Assembly (NCBI GenBank): GCA_034423135.1 | Contig: DAOUJC010000013.1 | Coordinates: 1 to 45,713, forward strand | Source of the DNA: JAPPHY01 sp034423135 | GTDB taxonomy: Bacteria; Chloroflexota; Dehalococcoidia; Lucifugimonadales; UBA2985 | DNA: 45,713 bases | Direction: 5' to 3' | Shown: positions 29,487-37,860 of the stretch, in pieces | Layout: every line of letters begins with the position of its first letter | Position numbering within the stretch: the first letter of the stretch is position 1 | Notes under the pieces: model-generated | The model's input: the letters and a program-made list of their open reading frames with translations, nothing else | Databases searched by the model: none | Told to the model about the DNA's origin: nothing | Position numbers and translations under genes: made by a program

Positions 29487-31757
29487 CTAGCCGCCTGAGC
29501 CCTTCACCGCGCGCCGGTTGCGGAAGAGGCCGGGCTCCACGAATGCGCTCGGCGAAGATGCGGCCTCGTCAATGACCTGCAGAACGGACACGATTGCCGG
29601 GCTGCTCAGCAGCTGCTCGCGCTTCTCCGGCGTGTCCGCGAGGGGTTCGTAGCCCTCCAGCGACGCGTTCTGCCCGTCCAGGATCTCCGCCACCTTCACC
29701 AGCGCCTGCTCGATGTCGGCCTGGCTTATGACGTCGTGGAGCCTCCAGTTGGCCAGCACCGCACTGTCGATTCGCTCGGTGGCGCGGTCCTTCATCTCCT
29801 CCACCCGGTCGAAGTTCAGCACGCCGCTGCACCCTATGCCGCGGTTGACCCACGGCTCCGCGTAGGCAACCATGCTGTGGATGTACCTCATGACCAGGTT
29901 CTCTTTCACGTCCGAGCCGGCCAGCTTGGAGGCGTCCAGCACGGGGAAGGACAGGAGCGCGTCTCTGCCGACGTTCTGCGCCGGCGCGTCCTCCATGGCC
30001 TGCTGCACCTCGTCCACGTCCACCATGTGGTAGTGCATGGAGTGGAGGTCGCTGGGATACGGAGCGGGCACCCACGCCGTGTTGCCGCCGGTTCGGGGGT
30101 GGTCTATCTTCCTCTGGAGCATCTCCGCCATTGCGCGGTTCCTGACCTGCATGCCCTTGCCGATCTTGCCGCTCTTGTGGATGCCGGTCTGAATGCCTAC
30201 GTTGACGTTGTGGCGCTCGTAGCTGGTGTTGAACGTGGCCGCTGTAAGGTCGTCCCTCAGGTCGACTGGCCCGGCCTGCATCTGGACGCGAATCTGTGAG
30301 CCGGTGCGGTCCAGGAAGCCGGTGTTGATGAAGAAAGTCCTGTTCTGCGAAGCGCGGAGCGCGTCCGAGAGCTGGAGGGTCATGCCGAGCTCCTCGTTCA
30401 TTATGCCGATGAGGATCGTGCCCGAGGGCAGGCCCAGCCGCTCCTCTATGGCCTCGAACAGCCTCATCTGCTCCGCGACCTCCTCCGCCGTACAGAGCTT
30501 GGGCGTGACCTGGTAGACGAAACCCCTGCTGCTGTTTGGCCCGCGGACGGGCAGGGCGCCCTCGCCGCTTTCCCTTGCCTCGCCGTTGGAGCCCTTGTCG
30601 TGCGATGTGGCAATGAGAGTGGTCAGCAGCAGGCCGACCATTCGCTCCGGCACCTCCTCGCCGTTGAGCGTGACCGAGTCGGTGTACATATGCAGCGACA
30701 CGTTGCGCACGGACATCAGGCTGGTGCCCTTCAGCGTCTGGGCATTGCCGTCCGCGTCCGTATAGGTACGGTCGGAGTTGATGGTCTTGAGGTTGCCGCG
30801 GGAGCCGTAGGCCAGCAGGTCACCGCGTATTACGCCGACGTAGTTGCGAAGCGCCGCTACCTCGTCCTCCGCGTCGACGACCGTCACGGCGTCCTCGAAG
30901 TCGATGATGTTGGTCAGCGCGGACTCCACCACCAGGTCTCGGAACTGCCCGTTCCCCGAGTCGACCACGCCACCGTCGTAAAGCTGAATCTGAATCCTGA
31001 GCCCGTTGTCCGACAGGTAGAAGTCCGACAGCTCCCCGTCATCGTCCAAGTTGAACCCGACGAACTTTGACGGCTCCTGCAGCTTCGCCTGCCGCTCGTC
31101 TCGGGTGTGCGCAACCAGCTCGTACCGGCCGCCCTCGCCGTGAGACACCGAGTAGCGCCCGATGTCGTCGAACCGCACGCCGCCGTCCCACCCGGCCACG
31201 TGCTCGTCCAGGTATGCGTTGGTTTCCTCGACCACCATCCGCAGCCTTGCGGGGCGCTGCTCGTCCCGGTCGATCTCCGGGTGCACGTCGCTGAGGAAGT
31301 AGGCGTCATAGAGGCTGCCCCACCGGGCGTTTGCGCCGCCCACGACCATGCTGGCGTTGGTGACCGGCGTGACCAGCTCAGGGCCGTTCTGGTCCATTTC
31401 GGCGTCCAGCTGCGGCGTGGTCATGCGGAAGTCCACGGGAGCGCTGGGGCTGAGGTAGCCGATGTCGATCATGAACCGCTCCAGGTCCTCGGCGTCCTGC
31501 GCGGCGGCCTCGGGCGTGGGACGCCAGCCGCCATTCCGCTTCTCGCGGTAGTACTCGTCTATCTTGCCCTGGACCTCCTCGCGCCTGGCCAGCAGCTCCG
31601 CGTTTCGAGGGCCGAACTGCTCCACAAGGTCGCCCAGTATGCGGAACACCTCGTCGGCGGTGCGCCCCGTGCCCTCAAGTGCCTCGTCCCTTACAAACTC
31701 GTACAGGCGATCGTTTACCTGAAGCGTGCCGCCAGAGTCCAAACTGATCTGTGCCAT
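29487..31757 (-). CDS. glcB: Malate synthase G
   Basis: 756 residues; condenses glyoxylate with acetyl-CoA to malate. Typical long G isoform: FMIDIGYLSPSAPVDF and a domain around NARWGSLYDAYFLSDV; NIIDFEDAVTVVDAEDEV (acid pair); the glyoxylate-binding RGPNSSRGFVYQVTPKL; GIMNEELGMTLQL; FINTGFLDRTGSQI; HPRTGGNTAWVPAPYPSDLHSMHYHMVDV; and WVNRGIGCSGVLNFDRVEEMKDRATERI. ATG 31757 follows AAGGAG; the longer frame to 31964 would overlap the DinB gene. It provides an outlet for glyoxylate near the sugar-acid genes. Confidence 0.95.
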   Translation of the reverse strand: MAQISLDSGGTLQVNDRLYEFVRDEALEGTGRTADEVFRILGDLVEQFGPRNAELLARREEVQGKIDEYYREKRNGGWRPTPEAAAQDAEDLERFMIDIGYLSPSAPVDFRMTTPQLDAEMDQNGPELVTPVTNASMVVGGANARWGSLYDAYFLSDVHPEIDRDEQRPARLRMVVEETNAYLDEHVAGWDGGVRFDDIGRYSVSHGEGGRYELVAHTRDERQAKLQEPSKFVGFNLDDDGELSDFYLSDNGLRIQIQLYDGGVVDSGNGQFRDLVVESALTNIIDFEDAVTVVDAEDEVAALRNYVGVIRGDLLAYGSRGNLKTINSDRTYTDADGNAQTLKGTSLMSVRNVSLHMYTDSVTLNGEEVPERMVGLLLTTLIATSHDKGSNGEARESGEGALPVRGPNSSRGFVYQVTPKLCTAEEVAEQMRLFEAIEERLGLPSGTILIGIMNEELGMTLQLSDALRASQNRTFFINTGFLDRTGSQIRVQMQAGPVDLRDDLTAATFNTSYERHNVNVGIQTGIHKSGKIGKGMQVRNRAMAEMLQRKIDHPRTGGNTAWVPAPYPSDLHSMHYHMVDVDEVQQAMEDAPAQNVGRDALLSFPVLDASKLAGSDVKENLVMRYIHSMVAYAEPWVNRGIGCSGVLNFDRVEEMKDRATERIDSAVLANWRLHDVISQADIEQALVKVAEILDGQNASLEGYEPLADTPEKREQLLSSPAIVSVLQVIDEAASSPSAFVEPGLFRNRRAVKGSGG

Positions 31758-31918
31758 GAGTCGCTCCTTGCCGGTGAATTGTTGAACTATCGATTGCGAC
31801 GCCTGGCGTTGAGGCGCGGCGTCGCCGGAAGGGGCTTGTGCGCGACCGACATTATCGCCCATCGCGCGAGCGGCCGCAACGGGTGTTGAGCCGTCGAGGC
31901 ACCGCTTCGGCTGCGCAA

Positions 31919-32443
31919 CTAGATCGGTGAGCCGGTCATCCCCTGCATTCCGCGCAGGAGCCACATCTCGCCCAGGTGGCTGAACCCGTGCGTCAGCACG
32001 TTCTCCATCAGCACCTGCGTCGCGGGACGCTCGCCCATCGGTCGGACTGTGAAGATGCGCTCCAAGTCGGCGTCCGTGATGGACGCCAGGTAGTCGGCGG
32101 AGGACTGCCAGACCGCGCGCATGTACGGCAGGAACTCCTCTATGGAGGGGATGCGGACGGCAGCAGCATCCTCAGCGGTCATCCCCGAACCCTGGGCCAC
32201 GCGCTCCAGCCCGAACTTCTCGTGCCAGCCATCCTCCAGCCACACCGGCGGCCGCCGCTCCTGCAGCACGAAACGCACCAGGTTGTCCTCCGTGCGCACG
32301 TAGTGCCACAGCACGAAGGCGAGGTGGTTGCCGCCTCCCGGCGGCTGCCAGTGGAGCTGCTCCGGAGTCAGGTCTGTGGTGGAGGTCTCGAGGGCCTCGT
32401 GCAGGCGCTCCAGGTGTGAGCCGATCAGCTCTACGATAGCCAT
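31919..32443 (-). CDS. DinB-superfamily four-helix protein
   Basis: 174 residues from ATG 32443, after GAGAGGTG. LIGSHLERLHEALETSTTDLTPEQLHWQPPGGGNHLAFVLWHYVRTEDNLVRFVL is the DinB helix pair with a metal-ligand His, and LMENVLTHGFSHLGEMWLLRGM supplies the last two His. DinB-like proteins are metal-dependent, often thiol S-transferases or damage-inducible proteins of unknown activity. Confidence 0.85.
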   Translation of the reverse strand: MAIVELIGSHLERLHEALETSTTDLTPEQLHWQPPGGGNHLAFVLWHYVRTEDNLVRFVLQERRPPVWLEDGWHEKFGLERVAQGSGMTAEDAAAVRIPSIEEFLPYMRAVWQSSADYLASITDADLERIFTVRPMGERPATQVLMENVLTHGFSHLGEMWLLRGMQGMTGSPI

Positions 32444-32531
32444 GTGTGCACCTCTCGATTGGGTTGAATCCGGTGGGATTGCCTCAGTATGTGGCTGCGG
32501 ACACGCGACAGTCAAGGACGGAGCGCGCGCC

Positions 32532-33323
32532 CTATCCGCCCTCCAGCGCCTTGCGTATCTGCTCGCCTTCGCGACGCCAGAAGCTGAAGAGGATGGCCAG
32601 ATCCGTGCCCACGGAGAAGTGCCGCACGCCCATGTCCAGGTACTGCTTCGCCTGGTCCGCCGAGCCTATCTCCGCCCGCGGGTGTACGCCCATCCTGAGC
32701 GCGGTCTGGAACACCTTGAGACGCGCCTCCTCTACCTCAGGGTGGCCGGGGTTGCCGGGCTGGCCGATGTTCATCGAGAAGTCTGCGGGGCCCCACTGCA
32801 CCATCTCGACGCCGGGCTCGCTCAGGATCTCCTCCAGGCAGTCCAGCGCGCCCTTCTTCTCGATCATGAACGCCAGCACCGTATCCGCGATTAGCTGGAC
32901 GTACTCCGGCGTCCCGCCGTAGCCCATGTAGGTGTTCCGGCGGGTGGCCACCCCGTAGAGGCCGCCGTGGTCCGGGTGGTCCGGTCTCACAACCTTGATG
33001 CACTCCCGCACGTCCTCGATGCTGCGCAGATCGGTGAAGAGCACGCTGCCGAAGCCCGCGCCTATCCCGCGCTGTGCAAGATACGGCATGAGGCTCTGGT
33101 CGACCTTGATCATCGCCCCCATGCCGTAGAGCTCGGCGGCGCGGCACAGGTTGTCGAGGTCGTGCAGGTCGGAGGAGCCGTACTCCGCCACGAACTCCAC
33201 GTAGTCGTACAGCCCCGTGTTGCCGAGGGCCTCGATTGCGGCGGGCCAGACGCCGACCACGTGGGTGCTGAGGGTGGGCTCGCCCGCCGCCAGCTTCTCT
33301 CTGAGCACGTTTCGTCTTGGCAT
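32532..33323 (-). CDS. HpcH/HpaI-family aldolase
   Basis: About 263 residues from ATG 33323; GGAGG lies 8 bases upstream and is too close to the alternative GTG 33329. Class II TIM-barrel aldolase: LSTHVVGVWPAAIEALGNTGLYDYVEFVAEYG, a metal-site Glu in FMIEKKGALDCLEEIL, and WGPADFSMNIG with the Asp ligand, then HPRAEIGSADQAKQYLDMGVRHFSVGTDLAIL. Relatives cleave 2-keto-3-deoxy acids to pyruvate plus an aldehyde (GarL, HpaI). It is divergent from the enolase-superfamily gene and probably acts on that enzyme's product. Confidence 0.88.
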   Translation of the reverse strand: MPRRNVLREKLAAGEPTLSTHVVGVWPAAIEALGNTGLYDYVEFVAEYGSSDLHDLDNLCRAAELYGMGAMIKVDQSLMPYLAQRGIGAGFGSVLFTDLRSIEDVRECIKVVRPDHPDHGGLYGVATRRNTYMGYGGTPEYVQLIADTVLAFMIEKKGALDCLEEILSEPGVEMVQWGPADFSMNIGQPGNPGHPEVEEARLKVFQTALRMGVHPRAEIGSADQAKQYLDMGVRHFSVGTDLAILFSFWRREGEQIRKALEGG

Positions 33324-33410
33324 GTTCACGCCCTCCTATTGTCAGCGATGCTGCGCATATCCTATCGGCATATCTCTACCGCGTCTATGCTTGTTGCCTC
33401 ACTTATCTCG

Positions 33411-33424
33411 CGGTAACGTCACCG
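33411..33424. promoter_or_regulatory. Candidate operator between aldolase and dehydratase genes
   Basis: CGGTAACGTCACCG, a palindrome with one mismatched pair, in the 135-base divergent intergenic region and 35 bases before ATG 33459. It is a plausible GntR/LacI-type site controlling both genes. Confidence 0.4.
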
Positions 33425-33458
33425 TGAACCCAATCCTCAATAGAAGGAGGAAACGGCG

Positions 33459-34676
33459 ATGAAGATCACCAACATCGAAACTTTCATAGTTGACGCGGGC
33501 TGGCGTCCCTGGATGTTCGTAAAGGTGGTGACGGACGAAGGCGTCACCGGATGGGGCGAGTGCAGCGACGTTCGCCAGCCGCACGGCATCGAGGGCGTCA
33601 TACGAGACATGAAGTCCATTCTCACCGGGCAGGACCCGCGCGCATTCGAAATGCGCTACCAGGACATGTTCCGCATCACGCGGCAGAGTCCCGGAGGCAT
33701 CGCGGCAAAGGCAATCGCCGGCCTGGACTGCGCCTTCCTGGACATTAAGGCAAAGGCCCTGGGCATATCGGTCACAGAGCTGTTCGGAGGCCCCACGCGG
33801 GACAAGGTGCGCGTTTACTGGTCGCACTGCGGCGGCCCCAGAGTGGTCCACCACGACATCCTGAGAGTGCCGCCGATAGACTCCTGGGAGTCGATAACCG
33901 CCCTGGGTCACGAGGTCAGAGATCGCGGTTTCACAGCTCTGAAGGCGAACATCCTCCTGCCCGGTCAGAAGGCGCTCTTCGGCGGGGGCTTCAGCGGCCC
34001 GCCCGGCACCACCGACCAGATCGCCCCCAAGTGGCTTATGCCTCACATAGAGAAGCTCATCGGCACGTTCCGCGATGCAGTTGGTGACTACATAGACATC
34101 TGCCTGGACATCAACTTCCACTTCAAGACCGAGGGAGCACTTCGCATCGCCAAGGTGCTGGAGCAGTTCGACATGCTCTGGCTGGAAGTCGACATGTACG
34201 ACCCGAAGAGCCTGCGCCAGATCAAGGACTCCACGACCACGCGCATCTGCACCGGCGAGAACCTTTACTTCATGCACGACTACATTCCCTACTTCGAGAA
34301 CCACTCGGCCGACATATTCATGATAGACGTGGCATGGAACGGCTTGACCCAGTCCAAGAAGATCGGCGACCTCGCCGAGGTGTACCAGCACAACGTCGCG
34401 CCGCACAACTACAACAGCCACCTGTCCAGCTTCGTCTGCGCCAGCCTGTGCGCAACCCTGCCGAACGTGCGCATCATGGAGATCGACGTCGACGACGTAC
34501 CCTGGAGGGAGGAGCTGACCACCGCCGTGCCGGAGATAATCGACGGCTACATGACCGTCCCGACCGGGCCTGGCTGGGGAGCCGACATCATCGAAGAAGT
34601 CGCACTGGCCCACCCCTGGGACGAGAACAGCATCTCCGCAGTGCAGTCCCAGGGCTACGGGATGCAGCGGCGGTAG
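33459..34676 (+). CDS. Enolase-superfamily sugar-acid dehydratase (mandelate racemase/MLE type)
   Basis: 405 residues; GAAGGAGG precedes the ATG. MKITNIETFIVDAGWRPWMFVKVVTDEGVTGWGECSD is the capping domain, and GIAAKAIAGLDCAFLDIKAKALGISVTELFGG begins the barrel. Metal ligands are the Asp in ICLDINFHF, the Glu in WLEVDMYDP and the Glu in CTGENLYF. The catalytic His is in VAPHNYNSHLSSF. Members abstract the alpha proton of sugar acids, mostly dehydrating them to 2-keto-3-deoxy acids. An aldolase, a reductase and a glycerate kinase lie around it. The exact sugar acid is not determinable. Confidence 0.88.
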   Translation: MKITNIETFIVDAGWRPWMFVKVVTDEGVTGWGECSDVRQPHGIEGVIRDMKSILTGQDPRAFEMRYQDMFRITRQSPGGIAAKAIAGLDCAFLDIKAKALGISVTELFGGPTRDKVRVYWSHCGGPRVVHHDILRVPPIDSWESITALGHEVRDRGFTALKANILLPGQKALFGGGFSGPPGTTDQIAPKWLMPHIEKLIGTFRDAVGDYIDICLDINFHFKTEGALRIAKVLEQFDMLWLEVDMYDPKSLRQIKDSTTTRICTGENLYFMHDYIPYFENHSADIFMIDVAWNGLTQSKKIGDLAEVYQHNVAPHNYNSHLSSFVCASLCATLPNVRIMEIDVDDVPWREELTTAVPEIIDGYMTVPTGPGWGADIIEEVALAHPWDENSISAVQSQGYGMQRR

Positions 34677-34713
34677 GAATGAAGGAACTGAATCTACGGT
34701 GTGGCGATGAGCG

Positions 34714-35694
34714 TCATCCGTAGACCTGCGGGTTGGCGCAGTTGGGCAGGCGGCTGCCTTCAAGACCTGCAATCAGGTTGTCGACGGCCATGTTGGCCAT
34801 ACGCAGGCGCGTCGCCACGCTTGCGCTGGCGATGTGGGGCGCGATGACGACGTTTGGCAGCGTAAGCAGCTCGTCGCGAGGGTCGATGGGTTCGACGGCG
34901 GTGACGTCAAGCGCGGCCATCGCCGGCCTGCCTCGCCGCAGCGCCGCCACGAGCGCGTCCTGGTCCACCACGCCGCCGCGCGCCGTGTTCACCAGCATGG
35001 CCGTGTCCTTCATCATCGCAAGCTCACGCTCGCCTATCATGTGCCGCGTGTCCGCGGTGAGCGGCACGTGCAGAGACACGAAGTCAGACCCACGCAGCAG
35101 CTCTTCCAGCGAGACTGGTTCGGCGCGGATGTCCGGCGGCGCAGCCGCATTCGTACGCCGAGTGTACAGCACACGCATGGAGAAGCCCTGCGCGCGCCGG
35201 GCCACCGCCTGCCCAATGGCGCCGAATCCCACGATGCCCAGCGTGGCGCCGTAGAGGTCGCGGCCCAGCAGCACCGTGGGGCCCCACGTCTGCCACTGAC
35301 CGGCCCGCACGTAGGCGTCCGCCTCCACTATGCGCCGCGCCGCCGACGTGAGCAGCGCGAACGCAAAGTCTGCCGTGGTCTCCGTGAGCACACCCGGCGT
35401 GTTGCCGACCGGAATGCCGCGCGCCGTGGCGACAGCCAGGTCGATATTGTCCGTGCCAACCGCCATGTTGCTGACCACGCGCAGCGAGGGCGCCGCCTCC
35501 AGCAGCGCCGCATCGATCCGGTCAGTCAGCAGGCACAGGATGCCGTCGGCTAGAGCGGCTCGCTCTCGCAGGCTATCGTAGTCGGGAGGCATGTCGCTGT
35601 CCCACAGGTCCACCCGGAAGCCGCCGGCCAGCCGGTCCAGAGCTTCCTGTTGCAGCCGCCGCGTGACAAAGACTCGTGGCAGTTCACCGGCCAT
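34714..35694 (-). CDS. D-isomer 2-hydroxyacid dehydrogenase (glyoxylate/hydroxypyruvate reductase-like)
   Basis: 326 residues from ATG 35694, preceded by GGGAGGG; longer frames into the kinase gene are spurious. Rossmann motif LGIVGFGAIGQAVARRAQG. Catalytic set: Arg in LVNTARGGVVDQDALV, Glu in LDVTAVEPIDPRDELL and His in IAPHIASASVATR. Reduces glyoxylate, hydroxypyruvate or tartronate semialdehyde type substrates with NAD(P)H. Its start overlaps the end of the glycerate kinase gene by 11 bases, so the two are one operon: reductase plus kinase for D-glycerate. Confidence 0.9.
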   Translation of the reverse strand: MAGELPRVFVTRRLQQEALDRLAGGFRVDLWDSDMPPDYDSLRERAALADGILCLLTDRIDAALLEAAPSLRVVSNMAVGTDNIDLAVATARGIPVGNTPGVLTETTADFAFALLTSAARRIVEADAYVRAGQWQTWGPTVLLGRDLYGATLGIVGFGAIGQAVARRAQGFSMRVLYTRRTNAAAPPDIRAEPVSLEELLRGSDFVSLHVPLTADTRHMIGERELAMMKDTAMLVNTARGGVVDQDALVAALRRGRPAMAALDVTAVEPIDPRDELLTLPNVVIAPHIASASVATRLRMANMAVDNLIAGLEGSRLPNCANPQVYG

Positions 35695-36820
35695 TGCGCT
35701 TCCCTCCCGTGAGCGCGGCCACAGCGCGGGCCGCCGCCGCTTCAATGCTATGCAGCGTGTCGGCAGCTCCGTTCTGCGACGGCGCAAGCTCGAAGACTCG
35801 CTCAATCCCAATCGCGGCCGCGCCGTCAGCGCCCAGAGCATCGTTCCCAACGATGGCGGCCACCTCCGGCCTGCCTTGCTCCCTCGCCAAGGCCGCCACG
35901 CCGCAGACGCCCTTGCCCGCAAGCGTCTGAGCGTCAAGCCGTCCCTCGCCCGTGAGCACGAGGTCCGCGCCAGCCAGCGAGTCCGCGAGACCGACGGCCT
36001 CGCTCACCACCTCGAATCCCGGTCTCAACGATGCGCCGCAGAACACGACAAGCCCTGCACCGAGCCCGCCGGAAGCCCCGGCTCCGGGCATGTCACGCAC
36101 GTTCAGCCCAAAGCGCTCGCCTACCACCTCCGCAAAGCGGCCGAGCGCAGTGTCCAGCGCCTCAATCTGTTCGGGATTTGCGCCCTTTTGAGGCGCGAAC
36201 ACGGCGGACGCGCCATCCGGTCCGCAGAGCGGGTTTGTAACGTCGCATAGCGCGGTCACGCTCGCTCCGGCAAGAGCGGAATGCGCGGCCTCGCAGTCAA
36301 TCGAGGCGAGGCGCGCAAGGGCTGCCCCGCCCGGGGGCAAGTCACAGCCGCAATCGTCCAGAGCTCGAAAGCCGAGGGCCTGTGCCATGCCGACTCCGGC
36401 GTCGTTCGTGGCTGAGTCGCCCAGGCCGACGAGGACTCTCCGGTAGCCGCCGTCCAGGGCAGCCCGGATGAGGTCTCCTGTGCCGCGGGTTGTCGTGACG
36501 GTCGGGTCTCGCTCTGAGTCTTCGAGAAGCGCAAGGCCGGAGGCAGCCGCGGTCTCGATGACAGCCGTCTCGCCGTCGCCGAGCACGCCCCAGCGCGCGT
36601 GGATGGGACGGCCCCGCGGGTCGGCGGCCGGCGACGTGACCCAGCGGCCTCCTGTGGCGGTGACCAGCGCGTCGACGGTGCCGCCGCCGCCGTCCGCGAT
36701 AGGTATGACGGCCACATCCGAGTCCGGCGCGACGCGCAGCACGCCGCGGCGCATGGCCTCCGCCGCATCGGCGGCAGACGCCGTGCCCTTGAACGCCTGT
36801 GGAGCCACCACGATCCTCAT
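35684..36820 (-). CDS. Glycerate kinase (GlxK/GarK family)
   Basis: 378 residues from ATG 36820. Family hallmarks: MRIVVAPQAFKGTASAADAAEAMRRG, PIADGGGGTVDALV, VIETAAASGLALL, GTGDLIRAALDGGYRRVLVGLGDSATNDAGVGMAQALGF, CDVTNPLCGPDGASAVFAPQKGA, GAGASGGLGAGL and LVLTGEGRLDAQTLAGKGVCGVA. Makes phosphoglycerate from D-glycerate and ATP, feeding glycolysis. First gene of a two-gene operon with the hydroxyacid dehydrogenase. Confidence 0.94.
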   Translation of the reverse strand: MRIVVAPQAFKGTASAADAAEAMRRGVLRVAPDSDVAVIPIADGGGGTVDALVTATGGRWVTSPAADPRGRPIHARWGVLGDGETAVIETAAASGLALLEDSERDPTVTTTRGTGDLIRAALDGGYRRVLVGLGDSATNDAGVGMAQALGFRALDDCGCDLPPGGAALARLASIDCEAAHSALAGASVTALCDVTNPLCGPDGASAVFAPQKGANPEQIEALDTALGRFAEVVGERFGLNVRDMPGAGASGGLGAGLVVFCGASLRPGFEVVSEAVGLADSLAGADLVLTGEGRLDAQTLAGKGVCGVAALAREQGRPEVAAIVGNDALGADGAAAIGIERVFELAPSQNGAADTLHSIEAAAARAVAALTGGKRNGR

Positions 36821-36850
36821 TGCGCCTCGCAATCGTAGCTGAACGTGCGC

Positions 36851-36870
36851 TGACGGCCGTCACAATTGTA
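36851..36870 (-). promoter_or_regulatory. Glycerate kinase promoter with perfect 12-bp palindrome
   Basis: Minus-strand TACAAT (plus 36865-36870) is followed directly by TGACGGCCGTCA (36851-36862), a perfect palindrome over the expected start site, 31 bases before ATG 36820. It is a likely repressor site for the glycerate operon. Confidence 0.5.
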
Positions 36871-36931
36871 GCGCATAGGCATGTGCCGGTCGAGCTAAAG
36901 CAGATTTCACTCGCTGGGCCGCAATCCGATA

Positions 36932-36959
36932 TTGACAACGCACACAGCAGCGTTATAAT
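36932..36959 (+). promoter_or_regulatory. Strong promoter for the lipoprotein gene
   Basis: Consensus TTGACA (36932-36937), a 16-base spacer and consensus TATAAT (36954-36959). Transcription would start about 4 bases before ATG 36970, giving an almost leaderless mRNA; no ribosome site is present. Confidence 0.75.
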
Positions 36960-36969
36960 CCGCTCCAGC

Positions 36970-37764
36970 ATGTCGATCCATACCTCGATACGAGGCTTCC
37001 ACGCCCTGCTTGCTGCACTGTTCCTTACGGTTGTGCTGGTGGTGGCCTGCTCGCCGGATCCCACGGCCACACCCGTCCCCACCAATACCCCTGTTCCCAC
37101 GCCAACCCCAACCCCGACGCCCACTCCCGAACCAACGCCTACCCCGACGCCGGAGCCGACTTCTACGCCAGAGCCAGCGACCGACATGATGCCCGGATTC
37201 ATGATGGACGAAAGCATGACCGGTGGCGACCTCATGGCCATGATGAGCGCGGATGAAATCGAGTGCGTGCAGGCGGCGGTCGGCGATGAGGGCCTCGCAG
37301 CGATGGAGACTATGTCCGTCTTCCTGCTCTCGGACTCAATGGCAATGGTGGCGGACTGCTTCTCGCCGGAGTTGACGGCCATGCTGTCCATCGCCTTCTT
37401 GTCCGCCCAAATCGGCGGACTGACCGACGAGAGCACCGCCTGCCTCACGGACTTCTACGCCGAGCACGGCGCCACGCCCCCGGACGGAAGCGATCCGGCC
37501 GAGGAGATCGTGTACACATTCAGCTTTCTCTTGTGCCTGACCGACGAGGAGGCGGAGGCCCTAACCCCCGAGGGAGACGAGGCTCCGGCCCCTTCAGAGT
37601 TGCGGTGCCTGACCGCCCAGACGGACCAGGAGACCCTCACCCTGCTGCTCACCAGTTTCCTGGATCTGTTCTCAGGCAACGCATCGCCGGAGGTGATGGT
37701 GGCGATGCAGGAAGTGCAAGCCGCCGCGGAGATCTGCGGCGTCGACCTCCTGTCGTTGGGCTGA
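36970..37764 (+). CDS. Lipoprotein with Pro/Thr-rich linker
   Basis: 264 residues. Signal peptide ALLAALFLTVVLVVAC with a lipobox Cys at residue 27, then a TPVPTNTPVPTPTP linker to about residue 68. The mature domain is acidic and Met-rich, with three related segments around ECVQAAVGDEGLAAM, ACLTDFYAEHG and RCLTAQTDQETLTLLL. Each has a Cys, suggesting an internal three-fold helical repeat with disulfides. No known family is recognised. The signal and linker resemble those of the solute-binding protein at 45187. Confidence 0.8.
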   Translation: MSIHTSIRGFHALLAALFLTVVLVVACSPDPTATPVPTNTPVPTPTPTPTPTPEPTPTPTPEPTSTPEPATDMMPGFMMDESMTGGDLMAMMSADEIECVQAAVGDEGLAAMETMSVFLLSDSMAMVADCFSPELTAMLSIAFLSAQIGGLTDESTACLTDFYAEHGATPPDGSDPAEEIVYTFSFLLCLTDEEAEALTPEGDEAPAPSELRCLTAQTDQETLTLLLTSFLDLFSGNASPEVMVAMQEVQAAAEICGVDLLSLG

Positions 37765-37784
37765 GACGCTCCACGCGCCTCCCG

Positions 37785-37814
37785 TTGACACGTCTCAGGC
37801 AGCCCCGATATAGT
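37785..37814 (+). promoter_or_regulatory. Promoter of the NHL-repeat gene
   Basis: TTGACA (37785-37790), an 18-base spacer and TATAGT (37809-37814), about 46 bases before ATG 37861. Confidence 0.65.
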
Positions 37815-37860
37815 TCGCGCGTTCCCGCAGTTCTTAGCAGCCCACGCATGGAGGCGCATC

